Assembly: GCA_031289145.1 (NCBI GenBank)
Contig: JAITQA010000083.1
Span: forward strand, 1 to 64,000
Source: Dysgonamonadaceae bacterium
GTDB lineage: Bacteria > Bacteroidota > Bacteroidia > Bacteroidales > Azobacteroidaceae
DNA length: 64,000 bases
Reading direction: 5' to 3'
Shown: piece after piece, positions 8,403-16,735 of the stretch
Layout of the letters: every line of letters begins with the position of its first letter
How positions within the stretch are numbered: the first letter of the stretch is position 1
The notes under the pieces: model-generated
What the model was told of the DNA's origin: nothing
Seen by the model: the letters and a program-made list of their open reading frames with translations, nothing else
The model's database searches: none
Program-made: the position numbers and the translations under genes

Positions 8403-9026
8403 TTAGGAATTAAAAATACCCTGCTTTTTTCCGGTCTTCCATGGCGGCTTCGGAGCGTTTATCGTCGGAACGGCCCCCCCCCGTTCGGTAATCCGGGAAG
8501 CTGTTATTTCACTCACAATCTCTTCGAGCGTATTCGCTTCGGAAAGCGTTAACCCGGTACAAGTGATATCGCCGATTGTGCGGCAACGAATCCGTTTTTC
8601 CAGCACTTTTTCTTCGTCGCGGCGAGCGCCACCCAAAGCCGCATCGAATTTGTATTTTTCGATACTGTCGAGCAGCGTTACGGTTTGCAATTTATTACGG
8701 CTGGCATTGTAACCGGTTTCTTCTATTGCGCGCCCGGCGTCAATGGATTCCTGAACCGAACCGACAATCAGTTTTACGCCTAAATTTTTCACCAGTTCGT
8801 CACGGTACGTAATGGTTTCTTCAAAATTATGTCCCGTATCTATGTGTAAAAAAGGGAAAGGGATGCTTGCCGGATAAAACGCTTTATAGGCCAGATGCGC
8901 CATGACAATGGAATCTTTGCCTCCGGAAAAAAGCAGTACCGGTCTTTCAAATTGCGCCGCTACTTCCCGGATAACATAAATTGATTCCGATTCCAATTCC
9001 TTTAAATGGGTCAATTGATTACTCAT
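8403..9026 (-). CDS. cysD: Sulfate adenylyltransferase subunit 2, internally deleted and 3'-frameshifted
   Basis: Residues 1-140 match CysD well: HLKELESESIYVIREVAA, the PP-loop SGGKDS, HIDTGHNFEE and FDAALGGARRDEEK. The sequence then jumps to the C-terminal part (EKRIRCRTIGDITCTG, EEIVSEITASRITERGG). About 85-95 residues of the usual ~300 are missing, in frame, with the junction near 8606. A run of nine C on the + strand (8474-8482) then shifts the frame, so the protein ends APKPPWKTGKKQGIFNS. One more G, or two fewer, would restore the expected ending SDDKRSEAAMEDRKKAGYF with a stop at 8410-8412. The catalytic subunit of ATP sulfurylase is therefore probably inactive as written. The tract length may be a sequencing error or phase-variable; the central gap is harder to explain that way. 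Confidence 0.85.
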   Translation of the reverse strand: MSNQLTHLKELESESIYVIREVAAQFERPVLLFSGGKDSIVMAHLAYKAFYPASIPFPFLHIDTGHNFEETITYRDELVKNLGVKLIVGSVQESIDAGRAIEETGYNASRNKLQTVTLLDSIEKYKFDAALGGARRDEEKVLEKRIRCRTIGDITCTGLTLSEANTLEEIVSEITASRITERGGAVPTINAPKPPWKTGKKQGIFNS

Positions 9027-9069
9027 GTATTTTACGCTTATAATATAGTTATATTTATCGTTTTCATCA

Positions 9070-9918
9070 TTATTGAATTCTGTTTTTAGAAAACCGGTTC
9101 ATTATCAATCGTCCGGCGATACTAAGTATCAGCACAATAATTGTAAGCAACAATGCGGCTGCATACGCCCGGTTCCTGACCTCCGGAATAGGGCTGCTCA
9201 ACTGGAAAAAGACCGCCAGAGGGAGCGTAGCTGCCGGCTGATCAAGCGATACCGGAATGTTGTCGGTAAATCCGGCGGTAAACATCACTCCTGCTGCGTC
9301 GCCAATCGCGCGTCCAATCGACAATAAAGTCGCAGTAGTGATTCCCGGAGCAATTTGGCGCAAAACAACCCGGATTGTTTCTAATTGAGTGGCTCCCAAG
9401 GAATACGCCGCATCCAGCAAATCCTTGGATATGGATTTTGCCACTTCATCCATTGAGCGGATAAAGATAGGAATAATCAGGAGAGTTATCACAATAATTC
9501 CTCCTAAAAGGGAGGTTTTCAATCCCAGAAGTATCATGATGGTAAAGCCGAATGCGCCGTAAACAATCGAAGGAATACCAAACAATACATCGAACGTAAG
9601 CCGGGTAAAATAGGCTAATTTCGATCCTTTTTTCAAGTAAATATTGATATAAAAAACGATCGGGATACTGATAATCAATCCCAATAAAGTGGAGCAGAAA
9701 ACGATGATCAGCGAACCGGCAATCGCATTCAAAATACCGCCTTCCTTACCGAGATAGAATCCGCCGCCGGGTAATTTAGTAATCATATCCCAGGTGAGAC
9801 TCGGGAATCCGGTTTTAGCTACCGTCCAGATGATGCTGCCGAAAAAGGCGAAAACGGTAAGTGTTGCCAGAATCATCAGCCCGTTGAATATTTTTTCTTC
9901 TATAAATTTTAGCTTCAT
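9070..9918 (-). CDS. pstA: Phosphate-type ABC transporter permease PstA
   Basis: Inner-membrane permease with about six hydrophobic segments and the binding-protein-dependent transport motif DLLDAAYSLGATQLETIRVVLRQIAPGI near residue 175, which contacts the ATPase. GIPSIVYGAFG is typical of PstA/PstC. The 282-residue length is normal. It overlaps pstC by 4 bp. The ATPase gene pstB, which normally follows, is absent: cysD begins 43 bp downstream. The pair may therefore be non-functional, depend on an ATPase elsewhere, or carry sulfate rather than phosphate given its neighbours (inference). Confidence 0.92.
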   Translation of the reverse strand: MKLKFIEEKIFNGLMILATLTVFAFFGSIIWTVAKTGFPSLTWDMITKLPGGGFYLGKEGGILNAIAGSLIIVFCSTLLGLIISIPIVFYINIYLKKGSKLAYFTRLTFDVLFGIPSIVYGAFGFTIMILLGLKTSLLGGIIVITLLIIPIFIRSMDEVAKSISKDLLDAAYSLGATQLETIRVVLRQIAPGITTATLLSIGRAIGDAAGVMFTAGFTDNIPVSLDQPAATLPLAVFFQLSSPIPEVRNRAYAAALLLTIIVLILSIAGRLIMNRFSKNRIQ

Positions 9919-10808
9919 AATTTAAAACTTTTTTCAACCCGTTGAAGGATAATACGGGATATAGCATTAAAAAAGAGTATGACGACAAACATAACTAATG
10001 CGGCAAACATCAGCGCAGATTCGTACATCGGCAAGGAAAGCATTTCTCCGTAATTGTTGGCGATAAGCGCCGGCAAGGGATAACAACTGTCGAACAGGGA
10101 TTCGGGACGTTTTACCATGTTTCCGCAAACCATTAAAACAGCCAATGTTTCGCCAAACGCTTTTGACACGGCTAAAACGACGGCAGCAATGATTCCGGGC
10201 ATCGCTTTCCTCAACACAACCAAACGGGACGTTTGCCAGCGAGTAGCTCCCAGGGATGAGGAGGCATCTTTGAAATCTTTGGGGACTGTGGAAAATATTT
10301 CAACAAAAAGGCTGACAAGCAAAGGAATAATCATCACACTGAGTACTGTTCCGCCAGCCAAAACAGTATATCCGCTGGTATAATCGACAAAATGAGGGCC
10401 TAAAACATCCGCTATGAAAGGAACAATAATGATTGTGCCCCATAAACCATACACCACCGAAGGAATGCCTGCCAGAATATCCAAAACAGGAAAAACCAAT
10501 TTTTTGACCCACGATTTTGCATTTTCGGTAAGGTACAGGGCGGTTAATAAAGAAATCGGCAAAGCAATGGCTACAGACAAAGCGGTTACATATACCGAAC
10601 TGAGTATGAAAGAGAAAAAACCAAACTTCCCGGCTAACGGACTCCATTCGGAGCTTGTCAACAATTCTTTTATCGAATTTGCCTGAATGATGGGGGAAGA
10701 TTTGTAGTACAAACCCCACGCCATTAACACTACAGTTAACAGTGAAAAAATGGTCAGGATTTGCATGAATCGTTTCGCAGTTTTATCTTTGAAAAGCCTC
10801 CAGATCAT
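9915..10808 (-). CDS. pstC: Phosphate-type ABC transporter permease PstC
   Basis: The 297-residue permease has the PstC signatures LDILAGIPSVVYGLWG, the coupling loop FKDASSSLGATRWQTSRLVVLRKAMPGI and SKAFGETLAVLMVCGN. Hydrophobic segments are spread along its length. Its ATG overlaps the stop of a truncated upstream frame (ATGA at 10805-10808), which is what a pstS-pstC junction would leave. It is first in a - strand chain of pstC, pstA, cysD, cysN, the cysH stub and the sulfatase maturase. No complete substrate-binding gene is adjacent; a binding-like protein lies at 26.0-27.0 kb on the same strand. Confidence 0.92.
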   Translation of the reverse strand: MIWRLFKDKTAKRFMQILTIFSLLTVVLMAWGLYYKSSPIIQANSIKELLTSSEWSPLAGKFGFFSFILSSVYVTALSVAIALPISLLTALYLTENAKSWVKKLVFPVLDILAGIPSVVYGLWGTIIIVPFIADVLGPHFVDYTSGYTVLAGGTVLSVMIIPLLVSLFVEIFSTVPKDFKDASSSLGATRWQTSRLVVLRKAMPGIIAAVVLAVSKAFGETLAVLMVCGNMVKRPESLFDSCYPLPALIANNYGEMLSLPMYESALMFAALVMFVVILFFNAISRIILQRVEKSFKL

Positions 10809-10868
10809 TTTAACTTATTTAGTTCTAAATCCAGTTTTTCCCGTCCCAATCCGATATACCCGCTTTCT
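10805..10868 (-). pseudogene. 3' remnant of the gene upstream of pstC, perhaps pstS
   Basis: An open frame ending TGA at 10805-10807 overlaps the pstC start as ATGA. It reads SGYIGLGREKLDLELNKLK at its end, which resembles the last residues of phosphate-binding proteins. Within about 20 codons upstream it meets the edge of an oppositely oriented sulfatase remnant and then a stop, so no start codon or body remains. The assignment to pstS rests on position and a weak match only. Confidence 0.4.
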
Positions 10869-10870
10869 CC

Positions 10871-11238
10871 CGTATATTGTGTCAGTTATGTAGATTGGAA
10901 CGTTGGAACGAGTGCTTGCAGAACTCGACCGACAAGGGCTTCGCGAAAACAGCATCATCGTGTTTTGGGCCGATCATGGCTACCAACTCGGCGAAAAAGG
11001 CAAGTGGTCGAAAGCCGGTTCGCTTTGGGAACAAGGCGCCCGTGTGCCGTTTATCATACTTGACCCGCGTGCCAAAGGAAATGGCAATGCTTCTCCGAGA
11101 ATCGTAGAGTTACTGGATATTTATCCTGCGTTGGTCGATTTGTGCGGATTGCCGAAACACAAAGAACTGGTGGCCGAACTACATAAATTAGCCGCAGACT
11201 ATGTGGCCGGAAAAACTGAAAAAAATACCATTTTATAA
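10871..11238 (+). pseudogene. Remnant of an iduronate-2-sulfatase-like sulfatase
   Basis: Only the C-terminal part of an S1 sulfatase is present, with no start codon. YCVSYVDWN (10874-10900) is in one frame and LERVLAELDRQGLRENSIIVFW (from 10903) in the next, so one extra base near 10902 breaks the frame. WADHGYQLGEKGKWSKAGSLWEQGARVPFI is a clear sulfatase signature. After LVDLCGLP the sequence jumps to KHKELVAELHKLAADY, the usual end of these proteins, so about 100-140 residues are also missing inside. The catalytic N-terminal half is gone. It abuts the remnant upstream of pstC head to head. Confidence 0.75.
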
Positions 11239-11358
11239 CAATAAAGATGCTGATACCTGTTCCTCCGCTAAATCACCATTTATTATAATGAATTTTATGC
11301 TTTTTATATTTATTTTTGGCTCAAATTCACCTTTTGGATGCCCTATTGCAACGGTTGT

Positions 11359-14190
11359 TTACGGTAATTTCACGGGTGTCGCTCCTGCATAATAAATCCC
11401 GTTGAACAGGAACTTGAACGAACCGTGCGGCTGTGCGCGGAATGTTATTTCAGGACCGAAAAGGAAGACCTTGCCTTTCCCCACAGCTGCTTCAACAATC
11501 GCGGCGCCACCGTTGAGGTAATGCTGCCCCCACGCCCACCCGCTACGCAGAGACTCCGTACCGGAAAACCAAGCGACAGCATTCACTCCCTTCTGCTTTG
11601 CATCAGGCAGGAGGCGGAATACGGGATTGTTCCGGTAGATCAGATCCAGGTCTTCCGACACGCCGTAAGCAATGGGCGCGGTGTTATCCACTTTCACACG
11701 TACAACCGAGCCGGGTATGAAGAACTTATCTGAAGAAAATTTCTTTTCGGAACCGTCCGGATTGACATCTGCGAGTGCATCTGCAACCGGTAGACCGAGA
11801 TACCTGCCAAAACCGGTAGCGCTTCCTATCGTCAATACGATACCGCCTTCTTCGACAAACCGGCGCAACTGCGGTGCGGTTTTATCCAAGGTAACGTTTC
11901 CGATACGGTTTTTAAATTCGTCGGGAATATTATCCGATGCACCGGACTCACGAGGTCCTTGCCCTCCACCTTGTCCTCCAAAGTTATTTTGTGGAAAGGC
12001 GCCGGGAGGCAAAATCAGCACATCGTATTTGTCACGCAACTTTCCGGCATCCAGCGTGGGAGCATAGACCACTTCAAAAGGAATCGGAAACTGTTGTTCG
12101 AGCAGCCAGCGAATCCAACCGGAATCCATTGAGCCGCCATACCTGTCCCACAACGCTACCCGGACGGAACGAAGTTTTAAAGCATCGCCACGGGGTTTGG
12201 ACGAAATAGCATCAAAACTCAGTCCCACTTCAGCAGCTAATTTCTGCAACAGGGCGGACGTCGATGATTTGGCAGGGATATAGATGGTGCCAACCGGATA
12301 AGTTTTACCATTGACCGTAAACGGATCGGTGAGCCAATAAACATTTTCTCCGGTAGCCAGCAAACGGGTAGTACCGATAAAAGCATCGTTTACCTGATGG
12401 CTGAGCAGGTAGCCTGTCGGGTTTGAGGTTCCCGTTATTTTTCCGGCAGGCGTTTTAATCAAGCCGGCTATTTTTTCAAACGGCCCGTCGAAACCGTCTA
12501 AAATACGGTCGAACTTCACATCCATCTGAAATACCAGGGTATAACCGGCAAGGTCGTAAGGAGGTTTGGGAGGGCCGCCGGGGTATTGTAAATCGCTCGG
12601 ATGATCTTGTGGCTCAAACATGTCGCGCAGGTGCGGACGGAATGCCTGTGCGGCTTTGACAACATACGAATCAGCCGGATAGGTTTTTCCTGCGACTTGG
12701 AAACTTTTCGTGGCGCGATGTACATCCACACCGGCTTTCAAAAGCGCATTGACAAATTTGGTAGCAGTCAAGAAATCCACCTGGTCGGAAGGGATAATAT
12801 AGCCACGCGGGTCGCGGGTTTCAGGCGTATGCAGTTTATCGTAAAACTCAGCTGAACCACCCTGACCACGTCCACGACCTTCAAAAGACGGTTGCGCATT
12901 TGAGGTATTTCTCCGCTGTTCTTCCCGAGCCTTTGCAATGTTAGCTTCCAGTTCCGCTATTCGTTTAGGCGTCAAAGTCCAGTAATCCTGACTTCCACGT
13001 TCGATGGAGTTTTTGCCCATGCGGTAAATACGGTACAGGAAATCTTCTCGCATTTTTGCCGCAATATCAAGAATGGCGCGGTCGGCAGAAATGATATATT
13101 CGATGCTTTGGCGCTGATGCCATGTCTCTTTCGGTCCGATGGGTAAGGGTTGATCGCCGCTAGGAAGTAATTTGGAAGGAATAAGCGGAATGCTTGTGGG
13201 TGTGGGGCTGCCGATGATTTCGGACAATAATCCGATCTGGTTATGAAAACCCACCGTTGTCCGGTCGCCGCCGTTGAACCAGGTGGAATATGAAGCCGCG
13301 TTGCGCATCACCGCTCCCGCCTTTCCCTCAGCCAAAAACCGGTTGTGAACGGCCGACCCGACGAGGTCGATGCCGATAGGCACCAATGGGTCGTGGTTGT
13401 AATTGAACGGATCGCGGAAAGGAGCCATAAACAGTACCGTTCCGGCAGGACCGGTCTGGTGCTGATTGTACATGATTTGCGGAATCCATTCAATATACAT
13501 CTGCCGGTTGATAATTTCCGTTTCCAATTGATTGGCAATATAGGAATCCCGGTTATTGTCGTGTCCGACATATTTCTGATAAAGTCGAGGTATCGACATA
13601 TTACGTTTTTTGGGGTCGCTCGCGCGCATGTACCAGTCTGATACGAGGTCCATACCGTCGGGATTTGCCGGGACCAAAAGCAGAATGACATTGTCAAGGA
13701 TGCGTTTGGTTTCCTCATCATTACGGCTTAGGAGGTCGTAGGCCTGAATGAAAAGCGCTTGAGAATTGATGGCTTCCGTAGCATGCAGCCCGCCGTCAAT
13801 CCAGACGACAGCCTTTCCTTCGGAAGCGAGCGCGTGCGCCTCGTCGTCCGTCAGACCTTCGGCTTTAGCGAGCTTGACGGAAATCTCCTGGTAGCGTTTC
13901 AGGTTTTTATGATTCTCCGGTGAGGTGATGATAGCCATCTTCATTGACCGGCCTTCCGGAGTAATACCGATTTCGACGAGCTTGAGCCGGTCGGATTCTT
14001 TTTCTAATTTGCTCCAATACGCAATGAGTTGGACGTAATTGGCCAGGAAATAGTCGTCTCCGACGGTGTATTGGCCGAACTTCGGTTCCGATATGGGACC
14101 GGCGGCAATGCTTACGCTAAACAGCAGTGTAAGCAAAAGAAGAAAATAGTTTTTTCCCATTTTTATTTTTAGATATAAATTTATTTTCAT
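11359..14190 (-). CDS. Secreted M14-family zinc carboxypeptidase-like protein
   Basis: The 943-residue protein has a signal peptide (hydrophobic run to about residue 30; an alternative ATG at 14160 gives a more compact one). The M14 zinc site is visible as GLHATE at residues 135-139, with VPANPDGMDLV, GHDNNRDSY and NQHQTGPAG after it. The C-terminal half contains a glutamine-amidotransferase-like region (YDVLILPPGAF, FVEEGGIVLTIG). It probably trims peptides outside the cell or in the periplasm. It shares family and architecture with the gene at 16.7 kb. It has its own leader hairpin, similar to the one in front of susC at 25.9 kb, so the two may be regulated together. Confidence 0.88.
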   Translation of the reverse strand: MKINLYLKIKMGKNYFLLLLTLLFSVSIAAGPISEPKFGQYTVGDDYFLANYVQLIAYWSKLEKESDRLKLVEIGITPEGRSMKMAIITSPENHKNLKRYQEISVKLAKAEGLTDDEAHALASEGKAVVWIDGGLHATEAINSQALFIQAYDLLSRNDEETKRILDNVILLLVPANPDGMDLVSDWYMRASDPKKRNMSIPRLYQKYVGHDNNRDSYIANQLETEIINRQMYIEWIPQIMYNQHQTGPAGTVLFMAPFRDPFNYNHDPLVPIGIDLVGSAVHNRFLAEGKAGAVMRNAASYSTWFNGGDRTTVGFHNQIGLLSEIIGSPTPTSIPLIPSKLLPSGDQPLPIGPKETWHQRQSIEYIISADRAILDIAAKMREDFLYRIYRMGKNSIERGSQDYWTLTPKRIAELEANIAKAREEQRRNTSNAQPSFEGRGRGQGGSAEFYDKLHTPETRDPRGYIIPSDQVDFLTATKFVNALLKAGVDVHRATKSFQVAGKTYPADSYVVKAAQAFRPHLRDMFEPQDHPSDLQYPGGPPKPPYDLAGYTLVFQMDVKFDRILDGFDGPFEKIAGLIKTPAGKITGTSNPTGYLLSHQVNDAFIGTTRLLATGENVYWLTDPFTVNGKTYPVGTIYIPAKSSTSALLQKLAAEVGLSFDAISSKPRGDALKLRSVRVALWDRYGGSMDSGWIRWLLEQQFPIPFEVVYAPTLDAGKLRDKYDVLILPPGAFPQNNFGGQGGGQGPRESGASDNIPDEFKNRIGNVTLDKTAPQLRRFVEEGGIVLTIGSATGFGRYLGLPVADALADVNPDGSEKKFSSDKFFIPGSVVRVKVDNTAPIAYGVSEDLDLIYRNNPVFRLLPDAKQKGVNAVAWFSGTESLRSGWAWGQHYLNGGAAIVEAAVGKGKVFLFGPEITFRAQPHGSFKFLFNGIYYAGATPVKLP

Positions 14191-14268
14191 TTTATTTTTT
14201 TACTTATCTATATGCTTCATTTTGTTCTAAATCAGGATCGGAAGTGATGACTGCATAAGGAAAAGGGC

Positions 14269-14322
14269 ATATCCATTACCATCGGAGGAGAGGGATATTT
14301 GTTTGTTAATAATATACTTATT
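14269..14322 (-). promoter_or_regulatory. Repeated hairpin leader element, copy A (upstream of the M14 peptidase)
   Basis: On the - strand this reads TAAGTA, a spacer, TATTAACAAACAA, then ATATCC and GGATAT arms (14293-14298 and 14269-14274) enclosing CTCTCCTCCGATGGTAAT. It lies 79-108 nt before the peptidase ATG and starts at the stop codon of the symporter gene. A second copy sits before susC at 25.9 kb, with the same flanks but different stem bases. A structured 5' leader or operator is likely. I cannot match it to a named RNA family. Confidence 0.55.
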
Positions 14323-15526
14323 GATCAATAGTCAATCTCTCTCCTTCCGATTTGGCGACCATGACAGCCACGCACGTGTCGCCATATACGTTGATGGCGG
14401 TACGCGCCATGTCAAGGATCCTGTCTACGCCTACTACCAATCCGATACCTTCCAAAGGAAGTCCTACCACATTGAGTATCAGCGCCATCATGACCAATGC
14501 CGCCATGGGTATCCCGGCCGACCCGATGGCGCAGAGAAGCGAAGTGACAACAATCAACATCTGCTGAAGAATGGAAAGTTCCACGCCGTAAGCTTGTGCG
14601 ATACAGATAACCGCTACACATTCCAGTAAGGCAGTTCCATTCATATTGATGGTTGCACCCAAGGGAATGGTGAAGTTGCATATCCCGGAAGAAACGCCGT
14701 TTTTACGTTGTACAGCATACAAAGTCAATGGAATCGTAGCGCCGGAAGACGCCGTAGAAAAAGCCGTAAGCAACGGCGTCGTCATATTTTTGAGATGTTT
14801 TACCGGATTCACGTGAAATCCAAACCGCAAAATCAGGGGAAGCCACACGAAAGTGTGGATGAAAAGTCCTGCCAAAACTGTCAATACATACAGCAACATC
14901 ACTTGTAACAGGGCAGGAAAACCGGTATTCGTGCCGAATTGCTTTACGACAATGGCAAAAATGCCGATGGGTGACAGTCGTATGATTAACTGGGTGATGC
15001 ACAAAGTAATTTCCAATCCTCCCTTGAAAAAACCGTTCAGCGCCTGTTTCCCTTCCGAAGATATTTTTGGAATGCTCAAACCGATCAAAAAAGCAATCAG
15101 GATAACAGGTATCGTGTTGTTTTTTGAAAAAGCTTCGAAGATATTTTTCGGCACAAAACCCATGACAATATCCTTTACGGAAGATTGTTCGAAATTGGCC
15201 TGTACAACAGTATTACTGCCCATGTCCACAGCATGTCCCGGCTGGATGAGATTGACTAAGAACAAACCGGTGAAAATGGCAATAACCATGGTCACAATAT
15301 AGTATCCAACTGTCTTGATTCCCAGTCTTTTCAATTGGTAACCCGAATCATAAATACCTGTAATGCTCGTTACGATGGAGAAAAATATGATGGGAACCAT
15401 CAGCATACTCAGCAGGTTCATAAACAATTCTCCCATCCAGGCTGTGTAAGGATTTATTCCGGGCGTCAGGATACCGCAAACAATGCCGAGAATCAAGGCT
15501 GTCAGTATTTGCCAGTGCAGTTTCAT
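14318..15526 (-). CDS. Dicarboxylate/amino acid:cation symporter (DAACS family)
   Basis: Inner-membrane transporter for acidic amino acids or C4-dicarboxylates driven by sodium or protons. At 402 residues it has the family's eight-helix plus two-hairpin pattern. The serine-rich hairpin (STASSGATIPLTL) and the helix 7 motif GATINMNGTALLE are present, as is GIPMAALVMM. It abuts threonine synthase with no gap and closes the susC-to-symporter gene chain. Uptake of aspartate or glutamate would fit the peptidases and cyanophycinase-like protein upstream. Confidence 0.93.
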   Translation of the reverse strand: MKLHWQILTALILGIVCGILTPGINPYTAWMGELFMNLLSMLMVPIIFFSIVTSITGIYDSGYQLKRLGIKTVGYYIVTMVIAIFTGLFLVNLIQPGHAVDMGSNTVVQANFEQSSVKDIVMGFVPKNIFEAFSKNNTIPVILIAFLIGLSIPKISSEGKQALNGFFKGGLEITLCITQLIIRLSPIGIFAIVVKQFGTNTGFPALLQVMLLYVLTVLAGLFIHTFVWLPLILRFGFHVNPVKHLKNMTTPLLTAFSTASSGATIPLTLYAVQRKNGVSSGICNFTIPLGATINMNGTALLECVAVICIAQAYGVELSILQQMLIVVTSLLCAIGSAGIPMAALVMMALILNVVGLPLEGIGLVVGVDRILDMARTAINVYGDTCVAVMVAKSEGERLTIDQ

Positions 15527-16708
15527 TTAAACTATATTGTCTAAATATTTGTAACCGCTGCCTGTATTCAGCAACAGCACGGTTTCGCCGTCCTTTATCC
15601 ATTCCGACCGGCTCAAGACCTTGTATGCATGCCAAAGTGCAGCTCCTTCGGGGGCAACCAGCAATCCTTCGTGAGAAGCCAACTCGTGCAGGGCTGTGAG
15701 TATATCTTTGTCATTGACACTCACCGAATTGCCTTTGCTTTCCCGAAGAATCCGCAATATCACTTTGTCTGCGTATGGTTTGGGAACCCGCAATCCATTG
15801 GCGACAGTGAAACCTTTGTCTTTGAATGTAGATCGGGTCTCGTTCTGCTGGAATGCCGTGTGTATGCCGTCACAACTTTCACTTTGTACGGCAACCATGC
15901 GCGGGCGTTTGCTTCCTATCCATTCCAATTGTTCCAATTCGCCGAATGCTTTCCAGATACCGACGATACCTGTTCCTCCGCCTGTCGGGTACAATATGAC
16001 GTCGGGAACCGTCCAGCCTAATTGTTCGGCGATTTCGTAACCCATCGTCTTTTTACCTTCCAAACGGTAAGGCTCTTTCAGGGTAGAGACATCAAACCAT
16101 CCGTTTTCGGCGGCTTGTGCATTGGCGAGTTTTCCGCAGTCGCTGATGTTGCCATCGACTTCCGTCACTTCTGCACCGAACAGGCGAGCTTCCTGCTTGA
16201 AAGCTGTCGGCGTGAGCGCCGGCATAAATATGTGGGCTTTCAATCCGGCGCGTGCAGCGTACGCCGCCAAGGCGCCGCCGGCGTTGCCGGCGGTGGGGAT
16301 AACAAAGGTTTTGGTACCTGATTCTTTTGCCTTGGATACGGCTACACTCAATCCTCTTGCCTTAAATGATCCTGTCGGATTGTTCGATTCGTCTTTGAGT
16401 AAAACATTTTTACCGTCAGTGTATGTGCGGAGATTCAGAAGCGGCAGCACCGGCGTAAACCCTTCACCCAACGTGACAATGTTTTCTTCGTATAGAAGCG
16501 GTAGAAACTCTTTGTAACGCCAGAGAGAAGTCGGACGGTTTTTCAACTCCTCTTTGGAAAGTTTGTTTGCTTTGAGATCGTATTGAGCTGATAAGATTGA
16601 TTTGCAATCTTCTTCCGTACAAACGGTGTTCAAATGCTGATAATCATGGATTTTGCCACATTCCACACATGCGAGGTTTGTAAGCAAACTGCCGGTCGTT
16701 TTTGCCAT
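15527..16708 (-). CDS. thrC: Threonine synthase
   Basis: PLP enzyme that converts O-phosphohomoserine to threonine. The PLP lysine lies in DESNNPTGSFKARG near residue 112, and the phosphate-binding glycine loop is PTGGGTGIVG. The N-terminus carries a CVECGK and TVCTEEDCKS cysteine pattern common in this branch. The length of 393 residues is normal. It is embedded between an M14 peptidase and the amino-acid symporter, an unusual place for a biosynthetic gene. A related PLP lyase acting on another amino acid cannot be excluded. Confidence 0.85.
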   Translation of the reverse strand: MAKTTGSLLTNLACVECGKIHDYQHLNTVCTEEDCKSILSAQYDLKANKLSKEELKNRPTSLWRYKEFLPLLYEENIVTLGEGFTPVLPLLNLRTYTDGKNVLLKDESNNPTGSFKARGLSVAVSKAKESGTKTFVIPTAGNAGGALAAYAARAGLKAHIFMPALTPTAFKQEARLFGAEVTEVDGNISDCGKLANAQAAENGWFDVSTLKEPYRLEGKKTMGYEIAEQLGWTVPDVILYPTGGGTGIVGIWKAFGELEQLEWIGSKRPRMVAVQSESCDGIHTAFQQNETRSTFKDKGFTVANGLRVPKPYADKVILRILRESKGNSVSVNDKDILTALHELASHEGLLVAPEGAALWHAYKVLSRSEWIKDGETVLLLNTGSGYKYLDNIV

Positions 16709-16735
16709 TTTACTGTTATTTTAGTATTAAGTGAA

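Noticed and set aside
11252..15981. A 17-bp identical segment (gatacctgttcctccgc) at 11252-11268 and 15965-15981.
   Set aside because: An exact 17-mer match is only mildly unlikely by chance in 64 kb. One copy is within thrC coding sequence and the other in a non-coding gap, and flanks show no similarity.
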